Positions 16,173 to 24,538 are shown, counted from the stretch's first letter. The stretch: DNA of 64,000 bases from Emcibacter sp. SYSU 3D8 (GCF_039655875.1 NZ_JBBYXK010000002.1:62001-126000), one strand, 5' to 3'. Notes: generated from the sequence alone by a model not told the origin. Program-made: numbers and translations.

Positions 16173-16787
16173 ATGCCAGAGGTGAGCAACTCCGAGGCGC
16201 CAGGGGCCAAGGGCGGGCCAGCCAAGTGGTGGCAATGGATCATCCTCTACCCGGCGCTGGCGATTTCCATCGTGTCGGCGGCGCCGCAATGGGTGGACAA
16301 GGCACAGGCCATGTTCAACGGCGTCGAGGACAGGGGCTGGGATGAGGCGAAGCAGCAGCAAGACGCCTGGCGCGCCAACCTGACCTGTTCGGCCGCCCCC
16401 TTCGACTGGTACTCGACGCCGGAAAACCTGAAGGTCGACGCCACCATCTGCAATTCCGGCGACATCTTCGTGCGCGTCGCGACGCCGCGGCAGGGCAACT
16501 TTTACCAGTGGGTGCTGCTGAACTCGATCGTCAAGGACAAGCAGGCCGCATCCCTCCCGTTCATCTCGCATGCCTATGCCGGCGAGACCGCCACATGGCG
16601 CAGCGAGGGCCGCACTCAGATCGCATCGGCAGAAGCGGCCACCGTCATCTGCCAGGCATTCCTGCCGGACGGCCGCACCCTCCGGCGGCACGTCAGCACG
16701 GCGCAAGGCTGTTTCGATGAATATGTCGACACCTATTCGGGACAGGTCATTCGCCGGGAGCAGGTCAAGTGCCGCACCACATGCTGA
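16173..16787 (+). CDS. Membrane-anchored protein of unknown function
   Basis: 204 residues: a short cytoplasmic tail, one transmembrane helix (WWQWIILYPALAISIVSAAP, about 19-38) and a probably periplasmic domain with six cysteines (LTCSAA, TICNSGD, VICQAF, GCFDEY, VKCRTTC). I do not recognise the domain. Its end overlaps the next gene by 19 bases, and that gene overlaps a hydrolase, so three genes are translated as one unit. Confidence 0.65.
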   Translation: MPEVSNSEAPGAKGGPAKWWQWIILYPALAISIVSAAPQWVDKAQAMFNGVEDRGWDEAKQQQDAWRANLTCSAAPFDWYSTPENLKVDATICNSGDIFVRVATPRQGNFYQWVLLNSIVKDKQAASLPFISHAYAGETATWRSEGRTQIASAEAATVICQAFLPDGRTLRRHVSTAQGCFDEYVDTYSGQVIRREQVKCRTTC

Positions 16788-17074
16788 TTCTGGCCGCCAG
16801 ACTTCTCACACTGACAACTGGCCTGACCATCGCCGGTGCCTTGCCGGCGCCGGCCTGGGCGCAGCCCCACAAGCCCGAGATGGCGAAGACTACGTCACGG
16901 GCCGACCCTGAGGAGCCCGGACCGGACAGCGACGGCCCTGGCAAGAAGGTCAAGACGGAGGTCGAGAAGGCCCAGGCCGGCAAGGCCAGGCCCGCCGAGA
17001 ATAACGCCCGCGCCGAAACGCGCCCGCGCCCGCCCGGCGCACCGGTCTCTTCAACACCCGCGCACGATCAATGA
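16769..17074 (+). CDS. Small exported, charged, proline-rich protein
   Basis: 101 residues. A signal peptide (LILAARLLTLTTGLTIAG, cleavage after PAWA) leads to a low-complexity, Lys/Glu/Pro/Ala-rich mature part with no fold signature. GTG at 16769 is preferred because GGAG lies eight bases upstream; an ATG at 16781 is the alternative. It overlaps both neighbours, which supports it being translated despite its unusual composition. Function unknown. Confidence 0.5.
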   Translation: MPHHMLILAARLLTLTTGLTIAGALPAPAWAQPHKPEMAKTTSRADPEEPGPDSDGPGKKVKTEVEKAQAGKARPAENNARAETRPRPPGAPVSSTPAHDQ

Positions 17075-17775
17075 CCAGTTTCGTTCTGGTCCATGGCGGC
17101 TGGCACGGCGGCTGGTGCTGGCGCAAGGTCGCCCGCCTGCTGCGCGACCAGGGCCATGACGTGTTCACACCGACCCTGACCGGCCTGGGCGAACGCTCGC
17201 ACCTGATGTCCGCCGACATCAACCTGGACACCCAGATCCAGGATGTGGCGAACGTCATCGCCTACGAGGATCTGGACGACGTGGTGCTGGCCGGACATTC
17301 GTTCGGCGGCATGGTGATCTCGGGCGTGGCCGACCGGATGGCCTCGCGCATCGCCGCACTGGTCTATCTCGACGCCTTCGTGCCCGATGACGGGGATTCG
17401 CTGATGAGCCTGACCACCGGCGGGTTTCGCCAGTTCCTGACCGATGGCGCGTCACGCCATGGCGGGCTGGTCTCGCCGCCCATTCCGGCCGAGGGCTTCA
17501 GCGTCAATCCGGGCGACCGGGCGTGGGTCGATGCCAAATGCGGGCCGCATCCATTCGCGGCGTTCCTGCAGCGCATATCGCTGAACGGCGCGTGGAAAAC
17601 CGTGCCGCAAAAGACCTACGTCTATTGTGACGGCTGGTCTCCCAATCCTTACGCCGAACTCTATGAGCGGCTAAACAACGATCCGGCGTGGACCACGCGC
17701 ACCGCGCCCTGCGGCCACGACATCATGATCGATATGCCGGATGCGCTGGCCGAAATGCTGCTGGCGCAGAACTGA
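17071..17775 (+). CDS. Alpha/beta hydrolase (EstC/hydroxynitrile lyase-like)
   Basis: 234 residues with the pattern of the small plant-type esterase branch: FVLVHGGWHGGWCW oxyanion region, nucleophile elbow GHSFGGMV (about 79-86), acid around WSPNPYAE and histidine in PCGHDIMID. Start ATG overlaps the previous stop as ATGA, giving translational coupling. Substrate unknown; members hydrolyse short esters or, rarely, cyanohydrins. Confidence 0.9.
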   Translation: MTSFVLVHGGWHGGWCWRKVARLLRDQGHDVFTPTLTGLGERSHLMSADINLDTQIQDVANVIAYEDLDDVVLAGHSFGGMVISGVADRMASRIAALVYLDAFVPDDGDSLMSLTTGGFRQFLTDGASRHGGLVSPPIPAEGFSVNPGDRAWVDAKCGPHPFAAFLQRISLNGAWKTVPQKTYVYCDGWSPNPYAELYERLNNDPAWTTRTAPCGHDIMIDMPDALAEMLLAQN

Positions 17776-17829
17776 GCGGAACCCGCCCGCCCCACGCCCG
17801 TTGATGGCGGGAAAACCAAGGAGCGCGCC

Positions 17830-18075
17830 ATGACTGAAATCGTCTACAAGATCGTCGAGCACGACGGCGGCTGGGCCTACAAGGTGGGCGATGTGCTGTC
17901 GGAAACTTTCGCCAGTCATGACGACGCACGGGCGGCGGCGGATGCAGCCGCCGCGCGTCAGGAACTGCCCGGCGATACGACCGATATCGAGTTCGAGGAC
18001 GAGCGCGGCGTGTGGCACGAGGAAACCGCCCGCGGCGACGACCGCCCCGACACCGAAGTGGTCGACAAGGGCTAG
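17830..18075 (+). CDS. DUF2188-type small protein
   Basis: 81 residues. The N-terminus VYKIVEHDGGWAYKVGDVLSE followed by FASHDDARAAADAAA matches the DUF2188 pattern of a short beta-meander and helix; the C-terminus is acidic (DDRPDTEVVDKG). AAGGAG precedes the ATG with good spacing. Function unknown; such proteins are common in environmental alphaproteobacteria. Confidence 0.75.
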   Translation: MTEIVYKIVEHDGGWAYKVGDVLSETFASHDDARAAADAAAARQELPGDTTDIEFEDERGVWHEETARGDDRPDTEVVDKG

Positions 18076-18141
18076 ACCCTTTCCGCACCTGCCATCCCGT
18101 GCCATTGTGCCGCTGCCTTTCACTGGGAGGGGGCCGGGCAC

Positions 18142-19464
18142 ATGGGCGATCGGATCTGCCGCAAGGTGGCGTGGCGGCTGCTGCCGCTGTTGGTGGCGTG
18201 CTATTTCCTGTCGTTTCTCGACCGGGTGAACGTCAGCTACGCGTCGCTCACCATGAATGCCGACCTGGGGCTGAGCGCCACCGCCTATGGACTGGGCGCC
18301 GGCATCTTCTTCATCGGCTATCTGTTGTTCGAGGTGCCCAGCAATATCCTGCTGAAACGGTTCGGCCCGCGCGTCTGGATCGCCCGGATCATGATCAGCT
18401 GGGGGATCATCTCGTCCTGCATGGCCCTGGTCCAGGGCGAGACGAGTTTTTATGTGCTGCGCTTCCTGCTGGGCTTTGCCGAGGCGGGCTTCTTTCCCGG
18501 CATCGTCTACTACCTTTCGGTATGGTTCCCCGCAGCATGGCGAGGACGGATCATCGGCTCGTTCCTGGTCGCGCTGCCGCTGTCGAGCATCCTGGGCGCG
18601 CCCTTGTCGACGTTTCTGATGGGCATGGACCATCTGGGCCTGGCGGGCTGGCAATGGCTGTTCATCCTCGAGGGCCTGCCCACGATTTTGATGGGAGCCG
18701 TCGTCCTGCTGGTGCTGCCCAACAAACCCGATGATGCGCGGTGGCTCGCCGACGAGGAAAAGGCCTGGCTCAACGGCACGCTCGAGAGAGAGGACCGGGC
18801 CGCGACCGAAACCTCCCATGCCTCGATCGCCCAGGCACTGACCGTGCCCAAGATCTGGGTCATGGCCTTCATCTATATGGGAATCGTGGTTGGCCTATAC
18901 GGTTTCACCTTCTGGGTGCCACAGATCACCAAATCGCTCGGCGGCCTCAGCACGACCCAGGCGATCCTGATCACCGTGGTGCCGAACCTGCTGGCGGCCG
19001 GTGTGCTGGTGGCCTGGGGACGGCGATCGGACCTGTCAGGCGAACGCATCCGCAATCTGGCCATGCCGGCGCTGGTGGGCGGCACGCTGTTCATGGCGAG
19101 CGGCCAGATGGCCAGCCGGCCGCTGTTGTCCTATGTGCTGTTCTGTGCCGGCTTCCTGGCTGCCTTCGCCGCGTTCCCGGTGTTCTGGACCGTGCCGATG
19201 GCGGTACTGCGCGGCTCGGCCGCGGCAGCCGGCATTGCGCTGATCAATTCGGTGGGCAATCTGGGCGGCTTCCTGGGGCCCTACATGATCGGCGCGGTCA
19301 AGGACCGCACCGGCGACTATGGCATGGGCATCGTCGCGGTGGGCGCTTTCGTCGCCCTGTCCGGCGTGCTGACCCTGCTTCTGGCGCGCCTGTCGCCGGA
19401 CACCGGCCGGGCGCTGCGGCAGGCGGCGCTGAGCGGCGCCGCACCATCGGAGCGGGCAGGTTAG
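18142..19464 (+). CDS. MFS transporter, anion:cation symporter (phthalate/glucarate) type
   Basis: 440 residues with twelve predicted helices. Helix 1 carries the ACS signature YFLSFLDRVNVSYASLTMN; the loop LLKRFGPRVWIAR and the helix 4-5 stretch LRFLLGFAEAGFFPGIVYYLSVWFP are also diagnostic. ACS proteins import organic anions such as phthalate, glucarate or tartrate with protons. No catabolic genes are adjacent, so the substrate cannot be inferred. The end overlaps the convergent nucleotidyltransferase gene by four bases. Confidence 0.92.
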   Translation: MGDRICRKVAWRLLPLLVACYFLSFLDRVNVSYASLTMNADLGLSATAYGLGAGIFFIGYLLFEVPSNILLKRFGPRVWIARIMISWGIISSCMALVQGETSFYVLRFLLGFAEAGFFPGIVYYLSVWFPAAWRGRIIGSFLVALPLSSILGAPLSTFLMGMDHLGLAGWQWLFILEGLPTILMGAVVLLVLPNKPDDARWLADEEKAWLNGTLEREDRAATETSHASIAQALTVPKIWVMAFIYMGIVVGLYGFTFWVPQITKSLGGLSTTQAILITVVPNLLAAGVLVAWGRRSDLSGERIRNLAMPALVGGTLFMASGQMASRPLLSYVLFCAGFLAAFAAFPVFWTVPMAVLRGSAAAAGIALINSVGNLGGFLGPYMIGAVKDRTGDYGMGIVAVGAFVALSGVLTLLLARLSPDTGRALRQAALSGAAPSERAG

Positions 19465-20549
19465 GCGAAACCCAGCCGCCCCTTCACCGCGCCCCACCCC
19501 TTGATCGCCAGATGCCGCGCCAGCAGAAATGGCGGCATGCGCAGCCAGTGCGAGCGAATGAACAGCATCCGCCGGGCCAGCGCCGCGCCCGTGGAAACCC
19601 GGTCGGGATGGCTGGGCAGGAGAGCGGCCGGCACCAGTGTGTCCATGACCGCCAGCGCGAGGGCGGCCGGGCGCGGCGACAGGGTTCGCAGGAACTCCTC
19701 CGGCACCGGCGTACCGAGCAGGCGGCGGGCGAAGTGAAAGGCGTAGAACAGCGGCCGGCCGGCCTGATGCAATCGCGCCCGCTCCGCCAGGCCGTTCCAG
19801 AAGCCGGCATCGGCCGCCGCGAATTCAGCCGCGAGTTCATGCAGGTCGAGCAGGTCGCGCAGACGCTCGGCAAGGTCGCCATCCTGGAACAGGTGCAGCG
19901 CGGCGTGGATCACCATGTCGTCGGGCCGCGGCACCAGCGCGGTGCGTCCCATCACCGCGACCGGCAGGGCATCGCGCAGCAGCGCGCCAGCGTCGGGGGT
20001 GATCCGGCCGGTCAGCGGCAGGATCGTGTGGTGGACATCCATCACCGTGGCGCGATAGCGGTGCTGGAGCGGCGGCAGCTCGTGCATCCATTCGCGGTAA
20101 TAGCGCTGGTCATAGGGGTCCAGCTTCATGCCGGCCCAACCCGCCGCGTCCAGCGCCAGCTCTACCGCCGGCAGCCGCTCGCGCGGCACCAGCACGTCGA
20201 TATCCGACGAGACCCGGCCGCGCGCCAGCTTCAACCCCAGCAGCGCATAGGCCGCGCCCTTCAGGAACAATACGGGTGACCCGGCATCGCGCAGGGCGTG
20301 CAGCACGAGGAACGCCTCGGCCTTCAGGTGTTCGTCGTTGTAGGCGCACAGCCGGCCGGCCGACGCAAACTGGCGCCGCACCGCGGCCGGCAGCGCATCG
20401 GTGACACCGGCGTCGGCTGCCCCTTGCGCCAGCTTGCCCAGCAAAGCGCGCGGTCGGGCGCGCTGCATCAGCCCGGTCCAGTCCGCCCCGGTCAGCGCTG
20501 TCATGGATGCCGGATCGCGCAGGGCCCGCAGCAGCGGATCGGCCGTCAT
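19461..20549 (-). CDS. Nucleotidyltransferase-family protein of the HPr-rel-A cassette
   Basis: 362 residues of the uncharacterised NTP_transf_5 type. FLKGAAYALLG (95-105) and RVSSDIDVLVPRE (112-124) supply the strand-turn and DxD (D116, D118) typical of polymerase-beta-like transferases. The rest is helical, with WMHELPPLQHRY and MDVHHTI blocks. It is the last gene of a four-gene minus-strand operon and overlaps the kinase gene as ATGA. By family it should transfer a nucleotide or phosphoryl group to a peptide or small molecule; the partners suggest the exported protein at the head of the operon. Confidence 0.85.
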   Translation of the reverse strand: MTADPLLRALRDPASMTALTGADWTGLMQRARPRALLGKLAQGAADAGVTDALPAAVRRQFASAGRLCAYNDEHLKAEAFLVLHALRDAGSPVLFLKGAAYALLGLKLARGRVSSDIDVLVPRERLPAVELALDAAGWAGMKLDPYDQRYYREWMHELPPLQHRYRATVMDVHHTILPLTGRITPDAGALLRDALPVAVMGRTALVPRPDDMVIHAALHLFQDGDLAERLRDLLDLHELAAEFAAADAGFWNGLAERARLHQAGRPLFYAFHFARRLLGTPVPEEFLRTLSPRPAALALAVMDTLVPAALLPSHPDRVSTGAALARRMLFIRSHWLRMPPFLLARHLAIKGWGAVKGRLGFA

Positions 20550-21451
20550 GCCACCACCTGCTCCAGCAGGGCGACGGCCGATTCCGTGTCCGGATAGGAC
20601 GCGCCGAGCATGGCGTGTCCGTCCACCAGCCGGCTGATGGCATCGAAGCCAGCATGGCCGAATTCACGGTAATTGACCGAGCAGGCGGTGAGCGCGATGA
20701 ACGCGGCGGCCTTGCCCATGGGATCGAGCGAGGGAGCCTCGGCCGGATCGAAACGCGGAAACACCACGGCGACCGGCGCCGCCGCCTGGGACGCGGCCTC
20801 GACGGCGGCGCGGGCGGGCCTGACATAGCCGATGGTGCCCTTGGGCGTGCCCTCGAAGGCCTGGGATTGCTCGAGCTGCGGCGCGAAATCGGCGACCACG
20901 GCAAGCGAGCTGTTCTTCAGCGAGATCGGGCGCGGATGGGCGGTGATGGCCAAGCTCGACGGGTCCAGCAGCGCGAATTCGTCGGACATGTGCCGCCAGC
21001 CGCGCGCAACCAACGCCGCGCACAACGTGCTCTTGCCCTGGCCCGACTGCCCTGGAAGGATCACCGCGCGGCCGTTCCTCGCCACCACCGCGGCATGCAG
21101 GATGAGGTGCGTCAGGGTGCGAGTCGCCACGCACCAGTTCAGCGCCTGCTCGAACATGATCGGCGCCATGAATTCAGGGAGCGGCGTATAGGGTGGCGGC
21201 GTGTCGATGAAGGCCATGGCCTGGCGGCGCGCGAAACGGCGCAGGCCGCCCGTCCCGGCCACCCGGATGACGAAATCCGGCGCCTCGCCGTCGTCCAGCA
21301 GGTCGAACTCGCCGTAGAGCATGTGCATGGACCGGTGCAGCGCCGCCAGCGGGGTCTGCAGCCGGACGGCGAAGGGCGGCACCGCAATCACCGCGCCCGC
21401 CGCAAGGCGCCGCGACAGGGCCGCCGTATCCATCGCGCCGATGCGTGTCAC
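20546..21451 (-). CDS. HprK-related kinase A (HPr-rel-A system)
   Basis: 301 residues. The C-terminal half resembles HPr kinase/phosphorylase: LHAAVVARNGRAVILPG then the P-loop GQSGQGKS (134-141) and SDEFALLDP (156-164). The N-terminal half is a family-specific domain. HPr(Ser) kinases phosphorylate serine on HPr, but no PTS protein is nearby; this branch is known to travel with PqqD-like proteins. GTG at 21451 overlaps the preceding stop (GTGA) and has GGAG eight bases upstream; an ATG at 21433 is the alternative. It probably phosphorylates a serine or threonine on a peptide presented by the PqqD-like partner. Confidence 0.88.
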   Translation of the reverse strand: MTRIGAMDTAALSRRLAAGAVIAVPPFAVRLQTPLAALHRSMHMLYGEFDLLDDGEAPDFVIRVAGTGGLRRFARRQAMAFIDTPPPYTPLPEFMAPIMFEQALNWCVATRTLTHLILHAAVVARNGRAVILPGQSGQGKSTLCAALVARGWRHMSDEFALLDPSSLAITAHPRPISLKNSSLAVVADFAPQLEQSQAFEGTPKGTIGYVRPARAAVEAASQAAAPVAVVFPRFDPAEAPSLDPMGKAAAFIALTACSVNYREFGHAGFDAISRLVDGHAMLGASYPDTESAVALLEQVVA

Positions 21452-21741
21452 CGCGTTTTCTCCAGCAGCGCGAGCACCTCGAAATTGCGCAGCGCCCGGC
21501 CGATCTGGGCCTCGAGCGCGGCCGAGTGCTCGCGTCCCAGTTCGGCGCAGACCGTCCCGGTCAACGCGTCGGCGGTTTGCGCGGATGTCTCTACGAGCCG
21601 CAGCAGATAAGCGGTGAAATCGTCCAGGTAATGGGTCTCGCCCGTCGCAAGGTTGAAAACGACACAGCCGTCGTCCCATTCGCGCCACAGCAGCGACCCG
21701 GACGGCGCCGCGAGACGGTAGGTTTCGCCGGTGCCATCCAT
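21448..21741 (-). CDS. PqqD-like peptide chaperone of the HPr-rel-A system
   Basis: 97 residues. The pattern LLWREWDDGCVVFNLATGETHYLDDFTAYLLRLV is the PqqD/RRE fold: a beta-strand pair, the THYLD strand and a long helix, then a helix pair ending LRNFEVLALLEKTR. PqqD-like domains bind the leader of a ribosomal peptide and hand it to modifying enzymes. Its stop overlaps the kinase start, and the Tat-exported protein is 19 bases upstream. Which leader it binds is not shown; the twin-arginine leader of that protein is the obvious candidate. Confidence 0.88.
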   Translation of the reverse strand: MDGTGETYRLAAPSGSLLWREWDDGCVVFNLATGETHYLDDFTAYLLRLVETSAQTADALTGTVCAELGREHSAALEAQIGRALRNFEVLALLEKTR

Positions 21742-21760
21742 CGAGCGGCTCTGGCCGCCG

Positions 21761-22282
21761 CTATTTGCAGACCGAGGGCGTGGTGTCGGAAAGGATCGCG
21801 ACGTTGCGGCTGCCCTTGATCGGACCGGCGCAATAGGACGTCCAGCACGACCCGTTGGTGACAATGAGATGGATCATGTCGCCGGTTTCGACCGAATCTC
21901 CGGGGCCGCTCGGATACGGATACCCGCCGCTGGTGCCGCTGAAACCCTTGACGATGGATTCGATGTCGTTCGTGCCCGAGCCCGACGCCTTGTCGGGAAG
22001 GCCGGTCAGGCTGGTGACCAACGCCTGGTTCTGGAGTTGCGTGGCGGTGGGAGAACCCGGACCGGTAAAGCTGCCGAACTTGCTGACCAGCTGGGCCTTT
22101 GTCGGTCGATTCGTGGTGCCGGCGCAACTTGAGATGGCCCAGGCCGTGCCGCTTTGCAGCGAAATGATGACAGGGACTGCCGCCGCGCCGGTCTTGAGCA
22201 GCCGTCGGCGCAGCATGTCGGCGGCGCGGCGCGCTTCCACGGCGCCCTCTCCGCGGGCCTCGTGCGATTCCTGCTCGGACAT
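21761..22282 (-). CDS. Tat-exported small protein, candidate substrate of the HPr-rel-A system
   Basis: 173 residues. A charged N-terminus (1-24) is followed by a twin-arginine motif RRRLLKTG (25-32), a hydrophobic core (AAAVPVIISLQSG) and a signal-peptidase site after TAWA (49). The mature part is rich in Ser, Thr and Gly, has four cysteines (53, 146, 151, 172) and repeats the word CAG (SSCAGT, SYCAGP). The folded core is not one I recognise. ATG at 22282 has GAGAGG eight bases upstream. It is first in an operon with a peptide-binding protein, a kinase and a nucleotidyltransferase, so it is probably modified before export. Confidence 0.8.
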   Translation of the reverse strand: MSEQESHEARGEGAVEARRAADMLRRRLLKTGAAAVPVIISLQSGTAWAISSCAGTTNRPTKAQLVSKFGSFTGPGSPTATQLQNQALVTSLTGLPDKASGSGTNDIESIVKGFSGTSGGYPYPSGPGDSVETGDMIHLIVTNGSCWTSYCAGPIKGSRNVAILSDTTPSVCK

Positions 22283-22349
22283 GACCTTAACCTCTCTGCC
22301 GCCCCCAAGGGCCTGCCGGCACCGCAAGTCGCCTCATGCCGAACACCTC

Positions 22350-22378
22350 ATTTTAGAAGAGCTTAGCCCGCCAATCAA
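22350..22378 (-). promoter_or_regulatory. Sigma70-type promoter of the HPr-rel-A operon
   Basis: Minus strand TTGATT (22373-22378), a 17-base spacer and TAAAAT (22350-22355, 5/6 to consensus). The expected start of transcription is near 22343, giving a leader of about 60 bases before the ATG at 22282. Confidence 0.6.
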
Positions 22379-22400
22379 TGCCGGGTGGCAAGGTGCCTAC

Positions 22401-23132
22401 TCAGAGCGGGGCGCCGTGGCGCAGCACCTGCTCGGCTTCCGGCGTATAGCGGCCGTCTTGCGCATGCAGCACGAGCCCCGGCAGCAGCCGCGACGGCGCC
22501 CGGCCGCCGCGGCGTGCCTGGAGGATCACGCGCCGGGCCTCGGCGCCCTGTTTCGGCCACAGCGGCAGCAGCGTGAGGCCGCCGAGCCGCGGCTCGATCA
22601 ACGCCACCGCGCGGGACAGCTCGCCTGCCGGCAGCACCAGGCTGAGCGTCCCCTTGCCGCGCACCCGCGCAACGCAGAACGCCAGCCAGGCGTCGAAATC
22701 CGCGTCGGTGATGCTGTGGGCCGCCGCCCGCGCCGGGTCGGGGCTGCGCTGGCCCCGGTCCGCCGAGCGGTAGGGCGGGTTGCTGATGACATGATCGTAT
22801 TGCCGCGAAAGCACGGCGGACGGCGGCGCCAGCACGTCGCCCTCGATCCAGTCCACGGAGACGCCGTTGGCCCCGGCGCTACGCTGCGCCAGCGCCAGCG
22901 CGCCGGGGTCGCGCTCGATACCGCTCAGTTCGATCCCCGGGATACGGGCAGCGAGGCACAGCCCCGCAGCGCCCGTGCCGCTGCCCACGTCCAGCACGGT
23001 GTGGCCGGAACGGGCCGGAACGGCGGCGGCGAGCAGCACCGGGTCGATGGCCGCCCGGTAGCCGTCCTTCGGCTGGAAAAGCCGGACGCGGCCGCCCAGC
23101 AGGGTGTCGTCGGTCAGCGCCGGCTCATTCAT
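22401..23132 (-). CDS. tRNA1(Val) A37 N6-methyltransferase-like (TrmN6 family)
   Basis: 243 residues. SAM motif VLDVGSGTGAAGLCLA (about 46-61), acidic motif GIERD, and the N6-adenine methyltransferase signature VISNPPYRS (about 114-122) are in order; an LFQPKDGYRAAIDPVLLAA block at the N-terminus is typical of TrmN6, which methylates adenosine next to the anticodon. Its start overlaps the end of the DUF2007 gene by eight bases. Assignment to TrmN6 rather than another NPPY enzyme rests on the N-terminal block. Confidence 0.85.
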   Translation of the reverse strand: MNEPALTDDTLLGGRVRLFQPKDGYRAAIDPVLLAAAVPARSGHTVLDVGSGTGAAGLCLAARIPGIELSGIERDPGALALAQRSAGANGVSVDWIEGDVLAPPSAVLSRQYDHVISNPPYRSADRGQRSPDPARAAAHSITDADFDAWLAFCVARVRGKGTLSLVLPAGELSRAVALIEPRLGGLTLLPLWPKQGAEARRVILQARRGGRAPSRLLPGLVLHAQDGRYTPEAEQVLRHGAPL

Positions 23133-23334
23133 CGATCTTCGAATCGGCGATGATGCCGCGCGCTTCGGTCTCGTCTTCGTCGATCACCATCAGCCGGCGC
23201 TGGATGGCGCCGATGCTGCCCTCGAGGACCGAGGTATGCCCGTCGAACAGCATGGTCTCGATTCCGGCTTCCTTGAGCAGGCTCTGCGCCACGGAAATCA
23301 GGACCGGGTCGTTGGTGCGCAGCACTTCCTTCAT
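23125..23334 (-). CDS. DUF2007 small protein
   Basis: 69 residues, PII-like small fold: MKEVLRTNDPVLISVAQSLLKEAGIETMLFDGH, then IQRRLMVIDEDETEARGII, which is the DUF2007 ('putative signal transducing protein') consensus. GGGGA lies seven bases before the ATG. It is cotranscribed with the methyltransferase gene that overlaps its end. No function is established for the family. Confidence 0.88.
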   Translation of the reverse strand: MKEVLRTNDPVLISVAQSLLKEAGIETMLFDGHTSVLEGSIGAIQRRLMVIDEDETEARGIIADSKIDE

Positions 23335-23439
23335 GTCGTTGTCCCCAGTCCGATTTGCGGGCAGGTCACTTGACCGCCGATCTTACGCCCTTCTATCTTG
23401 GCCAGAACGCATAAAAGCAAGAAAGCAAGGAAGCGGCTG

Positions 23440-24462
23440 GTGGAAAACGTCGTCCGAATCGACAGGGACAAGCGCGGGCAGCCGTCGGCGCTCGACGTGC
23501 TGACAGAGCTGACCAAGGCTGATATGCAGCGGGTCAACCAGGTGATCATGACCCGGATGCAGAGCCCCGTGGCGCTGATCCCGCAGCTCGCCGGCCACCT
23601 GATCGCCTCGGGCGGCAAGCGGCTTCGCCCCATGCTGACCCTGGCGACCGCCTCGCTGTGCGGCTATTCGGGCGACCGGCACATCCCGCTGGCCGCCTGC
23701 ATCGAGTTCCTGCACAGCGCCACGTTGCTGCACGACGACGTGGTCGACGAGAGCCGGCTGCGGCGCGGCAACGATACCGCCAACGTGCTGTGGGGCAACC
23801 AGGCCAGCGTGCTGGTGGGCGACTTCCTGTTCAGCCGCGCCTTCCAGGTGATGACCGACGACGGCTCGCTGGATGTGTTGCGCCTGTTGTCGGGCACGTC
23901 CGCCGTGCTGGCCGAGGGCGAGGTGCTCCAGCTGATCACCTCGAACGATGTCGACACCAGCGAGGACAGCTACCTGCAGGTGGTCAGCGCCAAGACCGCG
24001 GTGCTGTTCGCCGCCGCCTGCCAGATCGGCGCCATCGTCGCCACCAGGCCGGCCGCCGAGGAAGAGGCGCTGGAAAGCTTCGGCCGCAATCTCGGCATCG
24101 CCTTCCAGCTGGCCGACGATGCGCTCGACTATTCGGCCAAGCAGGCAACCCTGGGCAAGTCGGTGGGCGACGATTTCCGCGAGGGCAAGATCACCCTGCC
24201 GGTGATTCTTGCCTATCGCCGTTCCGACGCCGAGGAGCGCAATTTCTGGCGCCGCACGCTCGAGCAGGTGGACCAGCAGCAGGACGGCGATCTGGACCGG
24301 GCCATCGGCCTGATGACCAAGTACGACGCCCTCGCCGACACGCTTACCCGCGCCCGCCATTACGGCGCCATGGCCAAGGACGCCCTGCGCCTGTTCGCGC
24401 CCTCGCCCATGCGCGATGCGCTGACCGGTATCGTCGATTTCTCCATCGACCGGGCTTTTTAG
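23440..24462 (+). CDS. Long-chain polyprenyl diphosphate synthase (octaprenyl/decaprenyl type)
   Basis: 340 residues if started at GTG 23440, which has AAGGA eight bases upstream; the frame is open back to a TTG at 23398. Both aspartate-rich motifs are present: LLHDDVVDES (first DDxxD) and LADDALDY (second), with GGKRLRPML and KTAVLFAAAC. It condenses IPP onto an allylic primer to make the side chain of ubiquinone. Its neighbour genes on the minus strand (DUF2007, TrmN6) are the usual alphaproteobacterial surroundings of ispB-like genes. Chain length cannot be read from sequence with certainty. Confidence 0.93.
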   Translation: MENVVRIDRDKRGQPSALDVLTELTKADMQRVNQVIMTRMQSPVALIPQLAGHLIASGGKRLRPMLTLATASLCGYSGDRHIPLAACIEFLHSATLLHDDVVDESRLRRGNDTANVLWGNQASVLVGDFLFSRAFQVMTDDGSLDVLRLLSGTSAVLAEGEVLQLITSNDVDTSEDSYLQVVSAKTAVLFAAACQIGAIVATRPAAEEEALESFGRNLGIAFQLADDALDYSAKQATLGKSVGDDFREGKITLPVILAYRRSDAEERNFWRRTLEQVDQQQDGDLDRAIGLMTKYDALADTLTRARHYGAMAKDALRLFAPSPMRDALTGIVDFSIDRAF

Positions 24463-24482
24463 GTTTTCACTGCGAAGGCCGC

Positions 24483-24511
24483 TTGCAGGCGGCGCGGCGG
24501 AACGCTATACA
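24483..24511 (+). promoter_or_regulatory. Likely tRNA promoter
   Basis: TTGCAG (24483-24488), 17 bases, TATACA (24506-24511), ending 27 bases before the tRNA. Matches to consensus are moderate but spacing is ideal. Confidence 0.5.
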
Positions 24512-24538
24512 CGCGCCCTGCCCCACCTAAGGGCCCGT

